From: JALWZX01 sp964506905
GTDB lineage: Bacteria; Patescibacteriota; WWE3; 2-01-FULL-39-13
Length of the DNA: 7,247 nt
Assembly (NCBI GenBank): GCA_964506905.1
Contig: CAZDNW010000073.1
Location: forward strand, 1 to 7,247
Reading direction: 5' to 3'
The translations under genes and the position numbers were made by a program. The notes under the pieces are model-generated. The model was not told the origin of the DNA. It saw only the letters and a program-made list of their open reading frames with translations, and ran no database searches. Of this stretch, positions 1-4,594 are shown one piece after another; positions within the stretch are counted from its first letter, which is position 1, and every line of letters starts with the position of its first letter.

Positions 1-711
1 CGAAAAACAAAAGAAGAATTAGATAAAATATTTTCAACTAAATCTAAAATATCGAAGATAAGAAATCTTGATGATAAAAACTTAAACCTTATATTATCAT
101 CAGAAAATTTTGTCGGAACTTTAAAACCTATTTTAGAAAATATACTCGGTGATGATTTAGACGATAAAAAAATAATTTTAATACCTAATGCAGGTGTAGG
201 AACCGAAAAAATGGAAATGAGTTATTACTATTTAGAACAGTTTACTACTTTAAATAATATGTATTTAAAGCAACTTGATGTATTGAGATGGCCAAAAGAT
301 TTGATTTTAAGAGCATTAAAAGATTGTGATGTTATATCTTTTAGCGGGGGAGTGGTTTCAAGATTACTTAAATCAATAAATGATGCGAATATTAGAAACG
401 AGCTGTTAGATATATTAAAGTCTGGTAAACCATTTGTAGGATTTAGTGCAGGTGCAATGGCAATGCCGAAAACTACATATTTTGCTAGAAATTTTATAGG
501 TGAACCTGATCCCGAAGTAGTGAATTACGAACCGTTTGGGCTTGTTGATTTTGAAATATATCCACATTTTGAAGATGTTATATTACCCTCAATTAAAATG
601 ATGATTCCAAATGATAAAAACATTGAAGCATATGCATTAAGGGAATTCGAGGCATTAATTATTACAAATGGCGAATTGTTACAAGCAGGTAATCCTGTTA
701 AGATAAAATAA
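1..711 (+). CDS. Peptidase S51-family (PepE / type 1 glutamine amidotransferase-like) protein, 5' partial
   Basis: The reading frame is open from base 1 and encodes 236 visible residues ending at TAA 709-711, so the gene begins before the window. The S51 fold is recognisable from about residue 29: a first strand and loop (LILSS), a second strand (KIILIPNAG, 57-65), the nucleophile elbow GFSAGA with Ser149, a histidine in YPHF (His189) and a glutamate in ALRE (Glu215). These match the Ser-His-Glu triad known for aspartyl dipeptidase PepE. Family members hydrolyse Asp-X dipeptides or related substrates; the specificity here is unknown. An ATG at 211 exists, but using it would remove the first strands of the fold, so it is probably internal. 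At least 28 residues precede the S51 domain, suggesting an extension or extra domain. The next gene starts 6 nt downstream, suggesting co-transcription. Family assignment is fairly sure, substrate is not. Confidence 0.85.
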   Translation, partial: RKTKEELDKIFSTKSKISKIRNLDDKNLNLILSSENFVGTLKPILENILGDDLDDKKIILIPNAGVGTEKMEMSYYYLEQFTTLNNMYLKQLDVLRWPKDLILRALKDCDVISFSGGVVSRLLKSINDANIRNELLDILKSGKPFVGFSAGAMAMPKTTYFARNFIGEPDPEVVNYEPFGLVDFEIYPHFEDVILPSIKMMIPNDKNIEAYALREFEALIITNGELLQAGNPVKIK

Positions 712-717
712 GTTATT

Positions 718-1236
718 ATGACACCAATTGCACATCTTTCATCTGGAATTTGGGTTTATGTTTTATATGCAAGTAGGTTTGAATATAATAGACCTTTACT
801 CGTAGCGTCATTGTTAGGTTCTATGGCACCAGACATTGATGGTTTATTTGGCAAGAAAATGAAAGATCATAGAAGGACAATTTTTCACACACCGATATTG
901 TGGTTATTCTTATTTCTAATAAGCTATTTGGTATATATCCTTACAAATTATGCAGGTATGATTTATTTTAATGCTTTTACTTTCGGGGCACTTGTTCATT
1001 TATTTTTAGATTGGATAAGTGCGCGAACTTCAGGCATTATGTTGTTTTATCCGTTTTCTGAAAAATTATATTCGTTATATCCGACAAATTCAGAGATTGG
1101 AAATGTTTCTGTATTACCAACAAAAGATACTAAATACAAACAATTCTGGCTATTCTACTTGAAAAACAAGAAACTCTTATTTATAGAAATAATCGTTATC
1201 TTAAGTCCGTTGCTACTTATAATTTGGTATTACTAA
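718..1236 (+). CDS. YdjM/DUF457-type membrane-bound putative metal-dependent hydrolase
   Basis: This 172-residue integral membrane protein has the signature of the LexA-binding, inner-membrane-associated putative hydrolase family (YdjM, DUF457). A His near the N terminus (His6) is followed by the APDID motif (Asp39, Asp41), an HRRTIFH motif (His51, His57) and a later H-x3-D (His94, Asp98), all near hydrophobic segments, as in this family. Membrane segments are visible at about 60-78, 82-100 and 152-170. These His/Asp residues are thought to bind metal, but the natural substrate of the family is not established, so the hydrolase label is tentative. The start is ATG 718, 6 nt after the stop of the S51 gene, with no Shine-Dalgarno before it, which is consistent with translation within an operon. 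The length is usual for the shorter members of the family. It ends facing the minus-strand thpR. Confidence 0.85.
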   Translation: MTPIAHLSSGIWVYVLYASRFEYNRPLLVASLLGSMAPDIDGLFGKKMKDHRRTIFHTPILWLFLFLISYLVYILTNYAGMIYFNAFTFGALVHLFLDWISARTSGIMLFYPFSEKLYSLYPTNSEIGNVSVLPTKDTKYKQFWLFYLKNKKLLFIEIIVILSPLLLIIWYY

Positions 1237-1371
1237 ATTCATTTTATCTTTTAGTATATCTTCCTTGTTGTTATCTAAATCATTTACGAGTGCTATTTTT
1301 CTCCAGTATTTTTCCGTGCCAAAGTATCGTTTCAAATGCAGTTTTAAATTTAAACAATTTAAAGGATTAAG
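1213..1371 (-). pseudogene. Protein-like 52-codon minus-strand frame, possible gene remnant
   Basis: On the minus strand a frame runs from just after a TGA (1374-1372) to TAG (1215-1213) and encodes 52 residues. It overlaps the last 24 bp of the YdjM-like gene and the last 13 bp of thpR. The peptide has a normal mixture of charged, aromatic and aliphatic residues (for example HLKRYFGTEKYWRKIALVND) rather than the skewed look of a typical shadow frame, and it fills the only gap between the two converging genes. There is no ATG near its beginning (the only Met is residue 44); TTG at 1335-1333 is possible but no ribosome binding site precedes it. It could be the C-terminal remnant of a disrupted gene, a short real gene with an unusual start, or chance. 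I do not recognise the family. Confidence 0.3.
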
Positions 1372-1943
1372 TCAAAAACTTGCAAATCTGTTAGTTCATT
1401 ATTTGTTGAATTTCTCCCTCTTAATATTATTTTTTCTGGATTAAATGTTAAGTCTAAGTCATTAAAAACAGGTAATATTAATTGTTCAAATTCACCCTTA
1501 AATTTTTGTCTATCTAGCTTATTATATAATCTGCCAAGTGTTAAATGAGGAATAAACCTCGGTTGTTTTTCAGTATTGTATCTCGAAAATTTGTATGAAA
1601 GTAGTTTGTTTATTTGAATAAGTGTGTTTGTATTATTTACGACTGCAAATAATACAATAGAATGTTTATTGTTGAAATAGCTTACTGATTTAATATTTAT
1701 AGTTAGTTTCGAAAATAAATCAGCATTATCTTGAATTAAAATTTTTAGTTCCTCATTTATTTTATTAATTTGTGCTGAATTAAGTGTTCCAATAAAAAAT
1801 AGGGTAATGTGAAAAGTTTTAGAATCAATTGGCTTAAAGCTTTTATAATAATTTTTCAATACTTGGATTTTAGTTAACAAGTGGTTTTCTTGTTTATCAG
1901 ATATAGGTATGCAAATATGACATAAATTATATGTGGAATTCAT
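1359..1943 (-). CDS. thpR: RNA 2',3'-cyclic phosphodiesterase (2'-5' RNA ligase / ThpR family, 2H superfamily)
   Basis: The 194-residue protein carries both H-x-T motifs of the 2H phosphoesterase fold: FHITLFF (His45, Thr47) and PHLTLGR (His133, Thr135). These residues form the active site in ThpR/LigT proteins, which open 2',3'-cyclic phosphates at RNA ends and can reversibly join tRNA halves by 2'-5' bonds. The spacing of about 88 residues between motifs and the total length match the family, which is usually about 180-190 residues. The frame is open upstream to an ATG at 2045, but the first 34 residues of that version do not resemble the family, whose fold begins with a strand such as LCHICIPI immediately after the N terminus; ATG 1943 is therefore chosen. 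There is no Shine-Dalgarno, and a -10-like TACAAT ends 6 nt before this ATG. The family is clear; the biological substrate is not. Confidence 0.9.
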   Translation of the reverse strand: MNSTYNLCHICIPISDKQENHLLTKIQVLKNYYKSFKPIDSKTFHITLFFIGTLNSAQINKINEELKILIQDNADLFSKLTINIKSVSYFNNKHSIVLFAVVNNTNTLIQINKLLSYKFSRYNTEKQPRFIPHLTLGRLYNKLDRQKFKGEFEQLILPVFNDLDLTFNPEKIILRGRNSTNNELTDLQVFDLIL

Positions 1944-1949
1944 AAAAAC

Positions 1950-1978
1950 ATTGTACAACAATAAGTTTTTCAGAACAA
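1950..1978 (-). promoter_or_regulatory. Putative promoter of thpR giving a leaderless message
   Basis: Reading the minus strand, TTGTTC (1978-1973) and TACAAT (1955-1950) are separated by 17 bp. TACAAT matches the -10 consensus at five of six positions; the -35 is weak. Six bases separate the -10 from ATG 1943, so transcription would begin at or very near the start codon. Without transcript data this is a prediction. Confidence 0.4.
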
Positions 1979-2035
1979 AGCCTATAGTTGAGATATCCGT
2001 GTTGACATTTTGGCACTCTGTGTTGTAAAGTGATA

Positions 2036-2102
2036 ATGAAAGCAAAAGATATAATTTAGAGCACCAACATTTATGCTCTAATCATCCTTAATTTGCTTTC
2101 AT
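2036..2102. repeat. Nested inverted repeat (11-bp outer stem, 7-bp inner hairpin)
   Basis: ATGAAAGCAAA (2036-2046) is perfectly complementary to TTTGCTTTCAT (2092-2102). Between them TAGAGCA (2057-2063) pairs with TGCTCTA (2074-2080) around a 10-nt loop. All pairs are Watson-Crick, so the strand of a possible RNA cannot be decided. It lies upstream of thpR and at the left end of the hairpin-rich thpR-hsp20 gap. Its function is unknown. Confidence 0.55.
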
Positions 2103-2104
2103 CT

Positions 2105-2156
2105 TAGCATTTGCACTTTGTTTTAGGATATTCCTAATATGAGGTGATAAATGCTA
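2105..2156. repeat. Second nested inverted repeat, with a 6-3-6 inner dyad
   Basis: TAGCATTT (2105-2112) pairs with AAATGCTA (2149-2156); after a small asymmetric bulge CAC (2114-2116) pairs with GTG (2144-2146). Inside, TTAGGA (2123-2128) and TCCTAA (2132-2137) form a dyad separated by TAT. It begins only 2 bp after the preceding nested repeat and has the same hairpin-within-hairpin architecture. It could be RNA structure or, for the inner dyad, a protein site. Confidence 0.5.
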
Positions 2157-2170
2157 TAAAATTGCGTGCT

Positions 2171-2197
2171 GGGTGGCAATGCCTAGCATTGCCACCC
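2171..2197. terminator. Strong perfect hairpin, possible terminator or processing stem
   Basis: GGGTGGCAATGC (2171-2182) pairs perfectly with GCATTGCCACCC (2186-2197), giving a 12-bp stem around a 3-nt CTA loop. It is far more GC-rich than its surroundings. It lacks a clean T-run on either strand (plus-strand continuation is TTATATATACATT), so a rho-independent terminator is possible but not canonical. The hairpin after hsp20 has a similar style. Confidence 0.45.
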
Positions 2198-2208
2198 TTA
2201 TATATACA

Positions 2209-2237
2209 TTCCAAAAATTAAATATTTTTTCTATTAT
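2209..2237 (+). promoter_or_regulatory. Weak candidate promoter for the hsp20 leader
   Basis: TTCCAA (2209-2214) and TATTAT (2232-2237) are separated by 17 bp. The -10 matches consensus at five of six positions and the -35 only at three. A start about 7 nt later, near 2244, would coincide with the first stem of the structured leader. TATGAT (2235-2240) is an overlapping alternative -10. No CIRCE (HrcA) operator is visible here. Confidence 0.3.
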
Positions 2238-2242
2238 GATAA

Positions 2243-2405
2243 GCCAGAAATACTGGCATGTAACCAAACTGACGTTTGGTTGTGTGTGAAAGTGTAGGTA
2301 GCTAACTGAGGTTTAGCTACCGTGAGGTTCGTACGAATTTCGCTGTTTTGCACTTTCTTTCAGTTTACATAGTTAAACTGAAAGCTGTGTGAATTTTACG
2401 CACAG
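2243..2405 (+). ncRNA. Candidate structured leader RNA of hsp20 (unrecognised class)
   Basis: Consecutive stems fill this stretch on the plus strand. D: GCCAG/CTGGC (2243-2257). E: AACCAAAC/GTTTGGTT (2262-2281, TGAC loop), extendable to 13 pairs (2257-2286) using three G-U pairs. A three-way junction closed by GAAAGTGTA (2288-2296) with TGCACTTTC (2349-2357) encloses F1, GGTAGCTAA/TTAGCTACC (2297-2321), directly abutting F2 (2322-2343, GTAC loop, three G-U pairs), with a 5-nt linker back to the closing stem. G: CTTTCAGTTTA/TAAACTGAAAG (2357-2384). H: CTGTGTG/CGCACAG (2385-2405). G-U pairs in E, F2 and H become A-C mismatches on the minus strand, favouring plus-strand RNA. It ends 11 nt before the GGAGG of hsp20, which is left unpaired in this fold. 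I see no signatures of RNase P RNA, tmRNA, SRP RNA or a known riboswitch. It may be a cis-regulatory leader or a separate small RNA. Confidence 0.55.
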
Positions 2406-2416
2406 GTTTCAAAAAA

Positions 2417-2421
2417 GGAGG
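2417..2421 (+). promoter_or_regulatory. Strong Shine-Dalgarno of hsp20
   Basis: GGAGG lies 8 nt before ATG 2430 and is preceded by an A-run. It fixes the start at 2430: the GTG codons at 2421 and 2424 overlap or follow the motif too closely. It is one of only two clear Shine-Dalgarno sequences in the window. Confidence 0.85.
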
Positions 2422-2429
2422 TGGTGCAT

Positions 2430-2876
2430 ATGAAGATTATCAAGAGAACACCACAAACTCAGGATGTACAGTTTAGACCAGTAAATAGTATGTTTGATGA
2501 ATTCTTATTTCCAGCTATCTGGAATGATTTTTTTGGTACAGGCTTAACTCAAAAGAATTTGTTTGCTGATGTGTGGGAAGATAAAGATAATGTTTATATA
2601 AAGATGGCAATGCCGGGTGTAAATAAAGATAATATAAAGATTGAAATAACAGGCGATATGGTATCTATTAGTGGTAATATACAAGAAACCGAAGAAAAAG
2701 GTGAAAAAGATAAGAAATATTATTTTAGAAGTTTAGAAAGATCATTTGAGCAAACATTCAATTTGCCAACATTGGTAGATGCAGACAGATCAAAAGCAGA
2801 ATATAAAGATGGAGTATTAATGTTGACATTGCCGAAATCTGAACAAGTTAAACCAAAGCAAATTGAAGTTAAATAA
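2430..2876 (+). CDS. Small heat shock protein, Hsp20/alpha-crystallin family
   Basis: This 148-residue cytoplasmic protein is an ATP-independent holdase chaperone that binds unfolding proteins and keeps them refoldable. The N-terminal arm (1-43) contains the phenylalanine-rich MFDEFLFPAIWNDFF segment typical of the family. The alpha-crystallin domain spans about 44-138, beginning with the DVWEDKDNVYIKMAMPGV strand region and ending with the hallmark AEYKDGVLMLTLPK (123-136, consensus A-x-x-x-n-G-v-L). A C-terminal I-x-V motif (Ile145-Glu-Val147) is the tail that docks on neighbouring dimers in oligomers. The length is standard. ATG 2430 is chosen because GGAGG sits 8 nt upstream. It appears monocistronic: a hairpin-rich leader precedes it and two hairpins follow its stop. 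Expression is probably stress-linked; the leader RNA could play a part, although it does not obviously hide the ribosome binding site. Confidence 0.97.
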   Translation: MKIIKRTPQTQDVQFRPVNSMFDEFLFPAIWNDFFGTGLTQKNLFADVWEDKDNVYIKMAMPGVNKDNIKIEITGDMVSISGNIQETEEKGEKDKKYYFRSLERSFEQTFNLPTLVDADRSKAEYKDGVLMLTLPKSEQVKPKQIEVK

Positions 2877-2879
2877 AAA

Positions 2880-2897
2880 TGTGATATTATAATCACA
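2880..2897. repeat. Inverted repeat just after the hsp20 stop
   Basis: TGTGAT (2880-2885) and ATCACA (2892-2897) are perfect 6-bp arms around a 6-bp AT spacer, starting 4 bp after the hsp20 stop. In RNA it would make a small hairpin ahead of the larger stem at 2915. Its role is unclear. Confidence 0.45.
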
Positions 2898-2914
2898 GCG
2901 TTAATGTACAAAAG

Positions 2915-2940
2915 ATGGCGGGTGCTAAAGCACCCGCCAT
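2915..2940 (+). terminator. Probable hsp20 terminator hairpin
   Basis: ATGGCGGGTGC (2915-2925) pairs perfectly with GCACCCGCCAT (2930-2940) around a TAAA loop, an 11-bp GC-rich stem in an AT-rich gap 39 bp after the hsp20 stop. The downstream sequence (TTCAAACTCT) has only a weak T-tract, so it may terminate imperfectly or act as a 3' stabiliser. Confidence 0.6.
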
Positions 2941-2960
2941 TTCAAACTCTAATAACTTAT

Positions 2961-2984
2961 AATTTCAAATTAATCATTGAAATT
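2961..2984. promoter_or_regulatory. Operator-like perfect dyad in the META gene promoter
   Basis: AATTTCAA (2961-2968) and TTGAAATT (2977-2984) are perfect 8-bp arms separated by 8 bp. The right arm contains TTGAAA, the best -35-like hexamer for the META gene. The centre lies about 37 bp before ATG 3010. The geometry suits a dimeric regulator, which is unknown. Confidence 0.4.
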
Positions 2985-3003
2985 TGCTATTTTATGCTAT
3001 TAT
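2977..3003 (+). promoter_or_regulatory. Putative promoter of the META gene giving a leaderless message
   Basis: TATTAT (2998-3003) ends 6 nt before ATG 3010, so transcription would begin at or near the A of the start codon. TTGAAA (2977-2982) is the nearest -35-like hexamer, but the 15-bp spacing is short. No Shine-Dalgarno precedes ATG 3010, which fits a leaderless transcript. A perfect TATAAT also occurs at 2958-2963 but lacks a suitable -35. Confidence 0.35.
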
Positions 3004-3009
3004 AAAACT

Positions 3010-4074
3010 ATGCCTAAGAAAAAAGCTGCCCAAACAACCAAGCAATCAAATGCTTCTAATAAGTCAACAAAAACTGATAAATCAACAAAAAAAACTGTTA
3101 AAAAGCAAGATAAAGCAACCACAAAAAGTTTAGAAAATAGTACTAATAAAACAACTGAAAAAAATAATAAGACCACATCAAAAGAGCAAAAGAAACAAAC
3201 ACGAAATTGGGCAACTATATTAGTATTGATTTTAATATTTAATTTAGGGGTTCTCTTTTACGCAATACATACAAACATAATGCTACAAGAACAATATGCA
3301 CAACTTGCCAAGCAGGTTGTTTCAGATAAGAAGGAAGAAGTTTCAAATGCTTATGAAAATATGAATAAATCAAATCCACTTGCTAAAACTTCATGGCGAT
3401 TAATCGAATTAGGTGATAAGCAGTTAGAAAAGAATCAGCTGGTTTCGTTAAATTTTGAAAATAATGTTGCGTTTAGCGGATTCAACAGTTGTAACAATTA
3501 CAGCGGAACATATGCTTTAAACGGTGAAAAAATAGAGTTTGGGGAGGTAGCAGAAACCATGATGGCGTGTATACCTGAAAATATGGCACTAGCTCAAGAA
3601 TTTAATAAGGCACTTGAAAATACAAAGTCTTACATGATACAGGACGGTTATTTAACACTATACGATAATGATGGAAACAAAACAGCTGTTTTTATAGCAT
3701 TTGACGACAAGACACTATCAGGTACATCTTGGGAAGTAACTGCAATCAATAACGGAAATAGCGGTGTCGTTAGTACAGCAAGTGATACATATGTTAGTTT
3801 GATGTTTAAAGATGATGGCACAGTAAAAGGAAGTGCAGGTTGCAATGACTATTCTGGCAGTTATACATATGATCCAGAAAATTTAACGATTGAAATTGGG
3901 CCACTTGCTTCAACTAAGAAATATTGTGCAACACCAGAAAATATGATGGCACAAGAACAAAATTTTCTTATGGCATTACAAAAAGCTAAAACTTATAAAA
4001 TACAAATTGGTAAACTCGAGTTAAGAGATGAAAATGGTTCATTGCAAATTGCAGCAAAACTTGCTTTAGAGTAG
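3010..4074 (+). CDS. Membrane-anchored protein with two tandem META (HslJ-like) domains
   Basis: The 354-residue protein has three parts. Residues 1-66 are a low-complexity Lys/Thr/Asn/Ser tail, strongly basic. Residues about 67-88 form one membrane helix (WATILVLILIFNLGVLFYAI). Two META domains follow at about 124-231 and 236-352. Each repeats the same layout: TSW near the start, a G-x3-CN-x-YSG-x-Y motif (Cys161; Cys278), a second cysteine (Cys187; Cys306) followed by PENM, and an L-x-L-(Y/R)-D-x-(D/N)-G strand near the end. Positive charges before the helix predict the tail inside and the META domains outside the cytoplasm, where the cysteine pairs could form disulfides. META domains occur in HslJ, a heat-inducible outer-membrane lipoprotein linked to novobiocin resistance in E. 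coli; the biochemical role is unknown. ATG 3010 is preferred over TTG 2977, which only adds residues without a ribosome site. Location after hsp20 supports a stress or envelope role. Confidence 0.85.
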   Translation: MPKKKAAQTTKQSNASNKSTKTDKSTKKTVKKQDKATTKSLENSTNKTTEKNNKTTSKEQKKQTRNWATILVLILIFNLGVLFYAIHTNIMLQEQYAQLAKQVVSDKKEEVSNAYENMNKSNPLAKTSWRLIELGDKQLEKNQLVSLNFENNVAFSGFNSCNNYSGTYALNGEKIEFGEVAETMMACIPENMALAQEFNKALENTKSYMIQDGYLTLYDNDGNKTAVFIAFDDKTLSGTSWEVTAINNGNSGVVSTASDTYVSLMFKDDGTVKGSAGCNDYSGSYTYDPENLTIEIGPLASTKKYCATPENMMAQEQNFLMALQKAKTYKIQIGKLELRDENGSLQIAAKLALE

Positions 4075-4267
4075 GACTATAAGTAATAAAATAGGCGAGT
4101 TAAAAAATGATTTAATGTATTTTACCTTGTAGCTAAGCCGTATTTTGGTTGTATCTTTTTCTTAACATTAGTGATAGACTATCTTCTGTTTGTGGCTTTT
4201 TGTACTCTTGTATTTTTTCATGAGATTTACATAAGGTTCCATAATAATTTACTGGAGGTGAATTAAA
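4075..4267 (+). other. AT-rich gap and leader before the RRM gene
   Basis: The 193-bp gap holds no convincing gene. It contains a short dyad GATAG-A-CTATC (4173-4183) and -10-like CATAAT (4240-4245) without a convincing -35. No T-run hairpin is visible after the META gene stop. The promoter of the RRM gene must lie in or before it, but I cannot place it reliably. Confidence 0.4.
4254..4258 (+). promoter_or_regulatory. Shine-Dalgarno deciding the TTG start of the RRM gene
   Basis: GGAGG lies 9 nt before TTG 4268. No ATG or GTG occurs in frame in a suitable position, and the family's N terminus (KKLYVGNL) begins directly after this codon, so TTG is the start. Confidence 0.85.
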
Positions 4268-4519
4268 TTGAAAAAATTATATGTAGGAAATCTTCCTTAT
4301 AGTGTTAACAACGAAGGTTTAGCGGAATTATTTGCTCAATTTGGTGAAGTTGTTTCTGCTGTTGTTATTTTAGATAGACAAAATAACAATAGAAGTAAAG
4401 GTTTTGGTTTTGTTGAATTTGCAGATGATAGTGCTGCTGAAAAGGCAATGGCTGAAATGAATGGCACAGAAGTTGAAGGCAGAGAACTAAAAGTTAACGA
4501 AGCAAAACCAATGAATTAA
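4268..4519 (+). CDS. Single-domain RRM RNA-binding protein
   Basis: The 83-residue protein is a single RNA recognition motif with almost nothing else. RNP2 is LYVGNL (4-9) and RNP1 is KGFGFVEF (44-51); the aromatic residues Tyr5, Phe46 and Phe48 are those that normally stack on RNA bases. The end (GRELKVNEAKPMN) is the usual last strand with a short tail, and lacks the glycine-rich tail of some cyanobacterial Rbp proteins. It probably binds single-stranded RNA in the cytoplasm; in cyanobacteria related proteins respond to cold, but targets here are unknown. Translation starts at TTG with a good Shine-Dalgarno 9 nt upstream. A canonical terminator follows at 4562-4590, so the gene probably ends its transcription unit. 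Confidence 0.95.
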   Translation: MKKLYVGNLPYSVNNEGLAELFAQFGEVVSAVVILDRQNNNRSKGFGFVEFADDSAAEKAMAEMNGTEVEGRELKVNEAKPMN

Positions 4520-4561
4520 AATTTAAGGTTTTGTACTAGTTGATTTCTGAAATTAACAACG

Positions 4562-4590
4562 AAAAGGGGTGATTTGTTCGCCCCTTTTTT
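4562..4590. terminator. Bidirectional intrinsic terminator between the RRM and antiporter genes
   Basis: AAAAGGGG (4562-4569) pairs with CCCCTTTT (4581-4588), and the stem extends inward by T-G and G-C pairs to 10 pairs, around a 7-nt loop; six Ts follow the CCCC. It lies 42 bp after the RRM stop and 4 bp from the antiporter stop. The A-run on the left becomes a T-run on the minus strand, so it can serve both converging genes. Confidence 0.9.
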
Positions 4591-4594
4591 ATTG

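Noticed and set aside
1944..2045. Longer thpR start at ATG 2045 (34 extra residues).
   Set aside because: The extra residues do not resemble the ThpR N terminus, overlap the nested inverted repeat and lack a ribosome site; family length fits the start at 1943.
2101..2160. CIRCE (HrcA) operator upstream of hsp20.
   Set aside because: TTAGCA occurs at 2104-2109 but the full TTAGCACTC-N9-GAGTGCTAA pattern is absent.
2036..2405. RNase P RNA, tmRNA or SRP RNA gene.
   Set aside because: The conserved RNase P core (GAGGAAAGUCC-like), tmRNA ends with CCA, and the SRP GGAA-loop region are not present.
2421..2429. GTG 2421 as hsp20 start.
   Set aside because: It overlaps the Shine-Dalgarno itself; ATG 2430 has ideal spacing.
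2243..2429. RNA thermometer (ROSE or fourU) controlling hsp20.
   Set aside because: The GGAGG is not paired in the fold I can draw, and no UUUU or U-rich partner opposite it was found; a different mechanism is not excluded.
2880..2897. CRP-like site (TGTGA...TCACA).
   Set aside because: Half sites are 8 bp apart rather than 6, and it sits after a stop codon, not in a promoter; treated as a plain inverted repeat.
2720..2911. Minus-strand frame of 63 codons.
   Set aside because: Antisense shadow of hsp20 with no family resemblance.
2977..3009. TTG 2977 as start of the META gene.
   Set aside because: No ribosome site, and it lies inside the dyad/promoter region; ATG 3010 opens directly into the basic tail.
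3648..3845. Minus-strand frame of 65 codons.
   Set aside because: Antisense shadow within the META gene.
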